From positions 18,081 to 82,080 of the IMG/VR virus record IMGVR_UViG_3300035698_020047: DNA of 64,000 nucleotides; one strand, 5' to 3'. The DNA comes from a virus. The number at the start of each line of letters is the position of its first letter. Position 1 is the first letter of the stretch. Shown piece by piece: positions 58,333-64,000 of the stretch. The notes beneath the pieces are model-generated. The model made no database searches. It had not been told where the DNA came from and saw only the letters and a program-made list of their open reading frames with translations. The translations under genes were made by a program, and so were the position numbers.

Positions 58333-59391
58333 ATGCGAATAGGAATTTTTTCAAAATACGATATGTGCGGCGGCTCCGAGCTGAGGTGCATAGAGATGGC
58401 GAATGCTATCTCCAAATACACAAGCCACACGCCTGTTATATTGTGCGAAAAAACTTTATCTAAGAGGATAAACAGTTACATAAACGACGGAATAGAAGTC
58501 GTAGAAAACGTTTTCCTTCCAAATCCCACCAACTTAGATGCTCTTTATTCTGTGGATTCAATTCTCATAGTCAACACAGATAGCAGAGACTTTTCCAAGT
58601 TGGACTATTGGGAAGGGAAGACATCTCGGCACAATGTAGAGGCAGATATATCCAGAATACCACAGATGGTTTTCCTATATAACTTCCTGGTAAGCCCATC
58701 GAAGCACTTGCACGCTATCGCTGAAAAGTGCGATGTCAGAATTATAACGACGAACAAGAAATTCTTTGAGGAGATTACTAAACAAGATCGATATGAGGGA
58801 GTGAGACATCTGCCAAGGATGATTTTGGAGAGTCCGATAAACACTGATAATATAAGTTCCACAAAAACCGAATGCGGCAAGATAAGGATTGGCAGGCATT
58901 CGCTGTCGGCTGAGTCGAAATTTAACAGAGAAACTGTAGATCTAATAAAGATGGTGAACAAGAGATACGAGGATAAAGTCCAGTGGGATTTTATGGGGGT
59001 CCCGGATCGTGAGATGAAAGATCTACAAATTGGCAACGTTACTGTTAGAAAAGCTTTCTCCAAGCCTGTTCCTGATTACTTGAATGATATTGATATCTTT
59101 TTATTCTTTGTTTCTTGGAGTAGAGAAGAGCCGTGGTCTCGCGCCGTCGCAGAAGCGATTGCGAGTGGTTGCCCGGTATTGGCAACAGATAAGGGTGGGA
59201 ATAAAGACCAAGTTGTTCATGGCAACAATGGATTCTTATGTAAAGAGACAAAGGATTTTTATAAGCACATTGTATACTTGATGGAGCATCAAGAGAAGAT
59301 CCAAGAGATGGGACAGAATAGTATGCTTTATTCTAGATTCTTCTCCTCAAAATGTGTTGTTGAGAAATTTATCAAGTTTATAGGAAAATGA
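58333..59391 (+). CDS. GT4-like glycosyltransferase
   Basis: 352 residues, start with AAGGAAGC. GIFSKYDMCGGSELRCIEMANAISKY is a GT-B N-terminal nucleotide-fold entry with the Gly-rich loop. The C-terminal FFVSWSREEPWSRAVAEAIASGCPVLATDKGGNKDQVVHGNNGFLC is a standard GT4 donor-sugar site (E...P..A.AsG.PviatdxGG..e.v..g.nG). It transfers a sugar from a nucleotide donor. It overlaps the next start (ATGA). Confidence 0.8.
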   Translation: MRIGIFSKYDMCGGSELRCIEMANAISKYTSHTPVILCEKTLSKRINSYINDGIEVVENVFLPNPTNLDALYSVDSILIVNTDSRDFSKLDYWEGKTSRHNVEADISRIPQMVFLYNFLVSPSKHLHAIAEKCDVRIITTNKKFFEEITKQDRYEGVRHLPRMILESPINTDNISSTKTECGKIRIGRHSLSAESKFNRETVDLIKMVNKRYEDKVQWDFMGVPDREMKDLQIGNVTVRKAFSKPVPDYLNDIDIFLFFVSWSREEPWSRAVAEAIASGCPVLATDKGGNKDQVVHGNNGFLCKETKDFYKHIVYLMEHQEKIQEMGQNSMLYSRFFSSKCVVEKFIKFIGK

Positions 59392-60521
59392 AAAATATAA
59401 TTGTTTGTAACGTCTCAGAGGAGAAGCATTTTAAACAATATGAGGGGTATGTTAAAGCTCAGATAGATAATAGCCTTTCTTTCGGGTGGGATAAAGAAGA
59501 TATTATCTTGGTTGCAAATTTCCCCTACACATATAGGGGTATTGAAGCCATAGTTTCAGATTTCGACTGCGATTTCTGTTTAACTGGCAGTAAAACGTTT
59601 GCGATTGTGAAATTATTTGAGCTGGGTCTTATTCAAGAGAACGCCTGGCTGCACGACTTAGATGTGTGGCAGACATCTAAAATTGACTTTCCTGAGATGC
59701 TAGATATTGGAATGGCAAGGTACATTGGTCGCTGGCAGGGCGGTAGCGTGTTTTTAAAGCCGAGCTCGGGAGATATCTTCTCAAGGATAGCGGACGAGAT
59801 AAGAAAGCAACAGGCTGGCAAAGAAGAACCGATAATTAAGGAAGTTCTGAGAATTAAAGAGTATGGGGATCGCGTCACGAGGATAGACAACTCATATAAT
59901 GTTGGTGCTACTGGTTTTGAAAAGAGGTACAACCAAAGCCAAAAACCAATAAGAGCAGTACATATGCACCCACAGCGCGGTTCAGACCACAATCGAAATA
60001 TAGCCGGGATGAACAGATTAGGGGTTAGAACTGTTGGTAGTTGTTTGCTAGACATATTTTCGGAATATTTTGGTTTGTCTGGGGATTTGATAAAAGATGC
60101 CTCAATAGATGTGAGTGTGGACAATTCTGATTACGAAATAAGAGGCTTGTGCGCCGAAGCAGAATTTCACACTAATAGAAAGTTCAGCTTTACAGAGATT
60201 CCAGATGTCTTATTGGGAAGAAAGTTTTTGGCACTGCCACACAAAAAGAAGGTATCTATCGATATCACTGCCACCAGCCCTGGGATTTTTGAGATTGGGC
60301 TCTGCGATGAGCATGAAGAAATAATATCTAGTTTTAAGGAATATTATGAGATGGAGCATATTCCACTTAAAACGGATTATAGAGACGCAAAGAAGATTAG
60401 GCTGTTTAGGAAGTTTTTTGAAAAAGGCGAAACCCTTAGATTAAAACATAAATGGCGTGTTAACCCTATCATGATCGCAAATGAGATAACTTGTAGGAAA
60501 AATAATGGCTATATGGAATGA
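59388..60521 (+). CDS. GT-A-like glycosyltransferase with extra C-terminal domain
   Basis: 377 residues. VKAQIDNSLSFGWDKEDIILVANFPY...WLHDLDVWQ shows a GT-A-type core with a D-x-D-like metal site (HDLDVW, about 87), then GGSVFLKPSSGDIF. The gene at 62176 shows the same blocks (IDNSLDLGWKHDDIMIVTNF, WLHDFDAF, NGGSTFFKSSAWDLF), so the two are paralogues. The C-terminal ~170 residues here are extra and unassigned. Overlaps the next gene by 17 bases. Confidence 0.6.
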   Translation: MKNIIVCNVSEEKHFKQYEGYVKAQIDNSLSFGWDKEDIILVANFPYTYRGIEAIVSDFDCDFCLTGSKTFAIVKLFELGLIQENAWLHDLDVWQTSKIDFPEMLDIGMARYIGRWQGGSVFLKPSSGDIFSRIADEIRKQQAGKEEPIIKEVLRIKEYGDRVTRIDNSYNVGATGFEKRYNQSQKPIRAVHMHPQRGSDHNRNIAGMNRLGVRTVGSCLLDIFSEYFGLSGDLIKDASIDVSVDNSDYEIRGLCAEAEFHTNRKFSFTEIPDVLLGRKFLALPHKKKVSIDITATSPGIFEIGLCDEHEEIISSFKEYYEMEHIPLKTDYRDAKKIRLFRKFFEKGETLRLKHKWRVNPIMIANEITCRKNNGYME

Positions 60522-61308
60522 TTACAATTGGGATATATGGAACGACAAGAAAGCACCTCTTCCAGAGTTTCCATCGAGATATAGGAAGATATCGCTTTGT
60601 ACAACATGCATGAATAGGGCTGAAAATTTGAAGGCGACGCTTCCTAAAAACATAGAAGACAATAAAAGTTACCCTAACCTAGAATTTGTCATTCTAGATT
60701 ATAATAGCACAGACGATCTGCGGCAGTGGATGCGGCAGAATATGATGGACCATATTGAACGTGGAAGGGTTGTTTATTGTCACACTAGAGAACCTAAATA
60801 CTATCAGATGGGCCATTCTCGTAATGTTGCTTTCAAATTAGCATCAGGAGACATAATTAATAGCGTAGATGCTGATAATTATATAAACGAAGGGTTCGCT
60901 GATGTCTTAAATAAGATGGCAGATGTGTGTCCTTCAAAAGGTGTTTTTTGTAAAGGCAAAAGATCGATGCATGGCCGCATAGGCTTTTATAGGGATGAAT
61001 TTTTGGCTCTTGGCGGATATGATGAAGACTTAATTGGGTATGGGTTTGATGATCACAATCTTGTCTATAGAGCTATGGCTAGCGGCTATAAAATGATGTG
61101 GTGGGGAGGGAAGTATTGCGATAGGATAAAAACAGATAGGAAAGATGTTACAACTAATATAGAGAGTAAAAGTTGGAAAGCAACAGAAAAGATAAATAAA
61201 GAAATAACTTTTAATAAGTTAGAAGCGGAGGAGTTTGTAGCAAATCAGGATCGGCATTGGGGAAAGGCGAGAGTCACAAAAAACTTTGGGCCTATGATGG
61301 ATATTTAA
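60505..61308 (+). CDS. GT2-family glycosyltransferase
   Basis: 267 residues. ISLCTTCMNRAENLKATLP, LEFVILDYNSTDDL and NSVDADNYINEGF (DxD metal site, about 117) are the GT2 core. GGYDEDLIGYGFDDHNLVYRAMASGYKMMWW is the C-terminal part shared with beta-galactosyltransferase-type enzymes. Its last ~45 codons (from MASGYKM) recur with substitutions at 63877-64000, fused to a GroEL-like start. A sugar is presumably added to a growing chain. Confidence 0.8.
   Translation: MAIWNDYNWDIWNDKKAPLPEFPSRYRKISLCTTCMNRAENLKATLPKNIEDNKSYPNLEFVILDYNSTDDLRQWMRQNMMDHIERGRVVYCHTREPKYYQMGHSRNVAFKLASGDIINSVDADNYINEGFADVLNKMADVCPSKGVFCKGKRSMHGRIGFYRDEFLALGGYDEDLIGYGFDDHNLVYRAMASGYKMMWWGGKYCDRIKTDRKDVTTNIESKSWKATEKINKEITFNKLEAEEFVANQDRHWGKARVTKNFGPMMDI
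61071..61200 (+). repeat. Segment recurring at 63877-64000
   Basis: About 125 bases encoding the GT2 C-terminal block recur, with scattered substitutions and small codon changes, in the chimeric frame at the window end. The copies are diverged, so the second probably came from a homologous glycosyltransferase gene. Confidence 0.8.
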
Positions 61309-62166
61309 ATGGCCACATATGACAATTTGGGGAAAGTGGGTAAACACATTACTGCATTTGGTCTATCTAGATCTGGCAATCATTGCATTTTTAATTGGAT
61401 AATAAATAATTATGTAAAGAATGGTATGGGTCCAGTTTGGTATCTGAATGGTTGTAGGAGTGGGTATGGGGATATATATTCCAAAGAATGTATTGTTTAT
61501 GACGGATTGGGCACAAAAAAGCTTAGCAGGAGAGGCGTTAGTGCGGAAGTTAAGTCGTCGTCAGATAAGCCAATATTATTCACATCTTTCGAAAACTTGC
61601 CCCACATAATGGATTTCGAAAACAAAACATCATACTTTAATTATAATTTAAGTAACAGTACTATAAAAGACGAATTTACTATTCATATTCTGCGTGATCC
61701 ATTCAATTTATTGGCTACTTATATGAAGCACCCTCCACGTCTGGGCCAGCCCAAAAAGTGGCAAGAATCAATTGATTTGTGGAAGTATCACGCTAAACAG
61801 GTTCTAGGCTACAAAAAATATCTGATAGAGCCGATAACTACAATTCTTTACAATAAATGGAAAAAAGATAAGTCCTATCGCAAGTCAATCGTATCCAGCT
61901 TTGGGATTAAAAATTATTGCGATTCCGTTGATTTTGTGCCTAGCTACGGCGCAGGTAGCTCATTTGACGGCTTTGACTTTCAAGGAAAGGGAAGCCAAAT
62001 GAAGACGTTGGAACGTTGGAAGACTTGCAGAGAAAATGAATGGTACATAGATCAAATTAGGCAAGACGAAGTTCTGGACCTATCGGCGGAAATATTTCCA
62101 GAATTAACGCAAAAAATTCGCAGGCATATAAGCAAGTTTGACAAGCATAAAACATTTAATTGTTAA
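61309..62166 (+). CDS. Sulfotransferase-like protein
   Basis: 285 residues starting at the previous stop. ITAFGLSRSGNHCIFNWIINNY holds a PAPS-loop-like motif (SRSGNH, about 20-25), and FTIHILRDPFNLLATYMKHPP the 3'-phosphate-binding strand (RDPFNLLATY, about 125). These are the two main sulfotransferase signatures. It is intact, unlike the split copy at 42586. In this cluster it may sulfate a glycan made by neighbouring transferases. Confidence 0.65.
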   Translation: MATYDNLGKVGKHITAFGLSRSGNHCIFNWIINNYVKNGMGPVWYLNGCRSGYGDIYSKECIVYDGLGTKKLSRRGVSAEVKSSSDKPILFTSFENLPHIMDFENKTSYFNYNLSNSTIKDEFTIHILRDPFNLLATYMKHPPRLGQPKKWQESIDLWKYHAKQVLGYKKYLIEPITTILYNKWKKDKSYRKSIVSSFGIKNYCDSVDFVPSYGAGSSFDGFDFQGKGSQMKTLERWKTCRENEWYIDQIRQDEVLDLSAEIFPELTQKIRRHISKFDKHKTFNC

Positions 62167-62175
62167 AGATAACTT

Positions 62176-62982
62176 ATGAAAAACTTAATGATATATATAG
62201 ATCAAACCGGCCAAGGCGGGTTTAGTAGAGCGTGCAACAATGAAGCTCTTAGGATGGCTAGGGTTCAAATAGACAATAGCCTGGATTTGGGATGGAAACA
62301 CGACGACATAATGATAGTGACAAACTTTGAATTTGAGCACAATGGAGTCAAGGCCATTGCATTGCCAAATTGCGAGGAAATCTGCTGTAAATATCGCAAA
62401 AGATATGGTTGGATACAAGCTAAGACGTGGGTCACGCCCATACTTTTTGAGCGTTCTATCTTGCCAGCCGACGAAGAATTTTGGCTGCACGACTTTGATG
62501 CTTTTCAGGTACATCCATTCACAGATACTGGTTCGGCAGATGTGAGGTTGACAACGTTCGGATTTAAAGATTTGGCTAATGGCGGCTCTACGTTTTTCAA
62601 GTCTAGCGCGTGGGATTTATTCCAAATAGCTAAAAACAATCTTATAAAGAATCAAACTCTTTTAGTACGGCATGGCGAGAATATAAAGTATAATGAAGAG
62701 TTCGCATGGGAGGATGTGTGGGAGGATGAAGTGCATAGGCCTAGGATGGAAAAACTTAATTTAACATTTAATTATGGCATGCGCTTCAAACATTTCAACC
62801 AGATGTGGCCAAAAGCAGACAAACCTATTCTAGTGGCACATTTTCATCTTGAAAAGAAGATAATAGTAGATGGATATCATCTTTACAGGGCATTTTGCGA
62901 AGGCGAGAATCCTGGTGGCGTTGAGATAGTTAATGGAAGATTAAAGAAGATACTCAACGATCACGGATTTTGTGGAAAGTAG
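62176..62982 (+). CDS. GT-A-like glycosyltransferase (paralogue of 59388 gene)
   Basis: 268 residues. RVQIDNSLDLGWKHDDIMIVTNFEF, WLHDFDAFQVHPF and NGGSTFFKSSAWDLFQIAKN align with the gene at 59388, which carries an extra domain not present here. HDFD gives the likely metal site. Then LTFNYGMRFKHFNQMWPKADKPILVAHFHLEKK, a conserved-looking end. It probably uses a different acceptor from its paralogue. Confidence 0.6.
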   Translation: MKNLMIYIDQTGQGGFSRACNNEALRMARVQIDNSLDLGWKHDDIMIVTNFEFEHNGVKAIALPNCEEICCKYRKRYGWIQAKTWVTPILFERSILPADEEFWLHDFDAFQVHPFTDTGSADVRLTTFGFKDLANGGSTFFKSSAWDLFQIAKNNLIKNQTLLVRHGENIKYNEEFAWEDVWEDEVHRPRMEKLNLTFNYGMRFKHFNQMWPKADKPILVAHFHLEKKIIVDGYHLYRAFCEGENPGGVEIVNGRLKKILNDHGFCGK

Positions 62983-62984
62983 TA

Positions 62985-63566
62985 TTAATTTCGTCGGAAG
63001 ATCATTAAGTTCGCCTTTACCCATTCTGGAATTTGTGTTCTCCACCCATTCCACGTTTTGATCGTTTTATTAACGTCTTTCTCCAAATACGTGAACCCTC
63101 GAGCCTTTATGTTATCTATCCAAGATTGTTTTGGTCTGCAATTAATATGGCCTCTCCCTGCTTGCCCAGGAGGTGCTGCTGTTAGTATTATGTATCGCTC
63201 CGCAGTTGTTAAATTTTTGATGAATTGCTCAGTACCCTCCGGCTTTATGTGCTCTGCGGCTTCAAAGGACCAAGCACAATCGAACTTCCCCATGTTGATT
63301 GGGTCTGTTATGTCTTTGCCGAAGATATAAGGCACAATTCTATAAGGCATATAATCTTTGGCGACTTCGTAGTTTATCTCCAAACCGGCAACGCGGGTTA
63401 GGCCACAATCCAAGCCCCCCTCCAAGAAGGAGCCTATGCCGCAACCGTAGTCGATCATCGATGTTATTCCATACCGCTTTATGATCTCTTTGGCGACATA
63501 GATTTCCCAACGACGAAACTTTTCAAGATGCCAACGGTAGTATGCCGAATCATATCCTTTGCCCAT
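62985..63566 (-). CDS. Class I SAM-dependent methyltransferase
   Basis: 193 residues from the ATG at 63566, with AAGG upstream; a TTG 18 bases earlier is less likely. TSMIDYGCGIGSFLEGG is the SAM-binding loop (motif I, about 36-52); FDCAWSFEAAEHI is the motif II region, and YIILTAAPPGQAGRGHINC the motif III strand. Closest in style to small-molecule or sugar O-methyltransferases in phage and bacterial glycan clusters. It is on the reverse strand, convergent with the glycosyltransferase at 62176. Confidence 0.75.
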   Translation of the reverse strand: MGKGYDSAYYRWHLEKFRRWEIYVAKEIIKRYGITSMIDYGCGIGSFLEGGLDCGLTRVAGLEINYEVAKDYMPYRIVPYIFGKDITDPINMGKFDCAWSFEAAEHIKPEGTEQFIKNLTTAERYIILTAAPPGQAGRGHINCRPKQSWIDNIKARGFTYLEKDVNKTIKTWNGWRTQIPEWVKANLMIFRRN

Positions 63567-63661
63567 ATCATTTACCTTACGCAATAGCCAATGTAAGTTT
63601 GCGGCGGTTTACTGCGTACATAGAGTTATTCACAATTCATAGAATTTAACAGGAACATACA

Positions 63662-64000
63662 ATGACAAGACGACTAGCATTTAACACGCAACAATCACCT
63701 GAAGTACGAGACAAGTTGCGGGCCGGCATTCAGCAACTCGCGGATGCTGTCAGAATAACACTTGGCCCCTCAGGTCGTGTTGTCATGTATGAACGTGAGT
63801 TTGGTGATCCGGCCATTACTAAGGATGGTGTTACTGTAGCCAGACAGGTCACATCGCCCGATACGTTTGAAGACATGGCCAGTGGCTTTAAGCTGATGTG
63901 GTGGGGAGGAAAGTACTGTAAGAGGATTAAAACAGATAGGAAGGACATTACAACGAATATGATCCACAAAAACTGGAGGGCAACAGAAGAGATAAACAAA
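63662..64000 (+). CDS. GroEL N-terminus fused in frame to a glycosyltransferase C-terminus (runs off window)
   Basis: The frame is open to the window end. The first ~72 residues read like a chaperonin start: [37 protein letters not shown], then [16 protein letters not shown] and TFEDMAS. From about residue 72 the sequence changes to [26 protein letters not shown] and TEEINK, which matches the C-terminal part of the GT2 gene at 60505 ([26 protein letters not shown]). Nucleotide identity to 61070-61200 is high but not perfect, so it is not a copy of that stretch. The switch is at ATGGC-AG-GGCT, shared by both. ribosome site AGGA precedes the ATG. Confidence 0.65.
   Translation, partial: MTRRLAFNTQQSPEVRDKLRAGIQQLADAVRITLGPSGRVVMYEREFGDPAITKDGVTVARQVTSPDTFEDMASGFKLMWWGGKYCKRIKTDRKDITTNMIHKNWRATEEINK

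Noticed and set aside
63730-63999. 89-residue reverse frame at the window end
   Set aside because: It lies opposite a GroEL-like forward frame with a ribosome site and clear homology.

Overview
The window is a piece of the genome of a large tailed phage with a contractile tail (a myovirus). Its virion genes follow the phage T4 plan: tail sheath, tail tube, baseplate hub and wedge (gp5, gp6, gp25, gp26 and gp53 types), tape measure, large terminase (gp17), portal (gp20), prohead protease (gp21), scaffold (gp22) and major capsid protein (gp23). I saw no bacterial chromosomal genes, and nothing in the sequence fixes the host. Genes are tightly packed, often with ATGA or TAATG overlaps, and most starts have an AGGAG-type ribosome site.

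Layout. 1-8.8 kb: tail sheath (cut by the window edge), three tandem tail-tube paralogues, a gp26-like baseplate gene and four uncharacterised probable tail or decoration proteins, one with PKD repeats. 8.9-10.2 kb: a TOPRIM primase and a small reverse-strand gene. 10.2-20.7 kb: baseplate hub, tape measure and wedge genes. 20.7-27.4 kb: a reverse-strand DNA methyltransferase pair, a UvsW-like helicase, a gp55-like sigma factor with a zinc-ribbon insert, and a repeat-rich acidic protein. 27.4-38.9 kb: terminase on the reverse strand, then portal, a very acidic 954-residue protein, protease, scaffold and capsid, with several hairpin terminators. 39-49.5 kb: an accessory zone of short genes including an HNH nuclease, adenine phosphoribosyltransferase, a frameshifted sulfotransferase, an encapsulated-ferritin-like protein and a small protein carrying a capsid-protein segment. 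50.2-50.75 kb: an RNA region with two tRNA modules whose halves are in swapped (circularly permuted) order. 50.8-57 kb: dCMP deaminase, a chymotrypsin-fold serine protease, an M15 peptidase, an exonuclease-like protein, a cupin and a second sigma factor. 57-63.6 kb: a glycan cluster of glycosyltransferases, a sulfotransferase-like protein and a methyltransferase. The window ends in a reading frame that joins a GroEL N-terminus to a glycosyltransferase C-terminus.

How it fits together. Structural genes build a T4-type head and contractile tail. The two sigma factors, with recurring CAAATATA/TATAAATA boxes ahead of several genes, suggest phage-directed transcription. Primase, helicase, methyltransferase, dCMP deaminase and Apt serve DNA replication, marking and nucleotide supply. 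The glycan cluster probably modifies a surface or virion component. The best candidates for something undescribed are the permuted tRNAs (50.33-50.61 kb), the phage EncFtn-like ferritin beside a capsid-fragment gene (44.8-45.8 kb), the zinc-ribbon sigma factor, and the GroEL/glycosyltransferase junction (63.66-64 kb).
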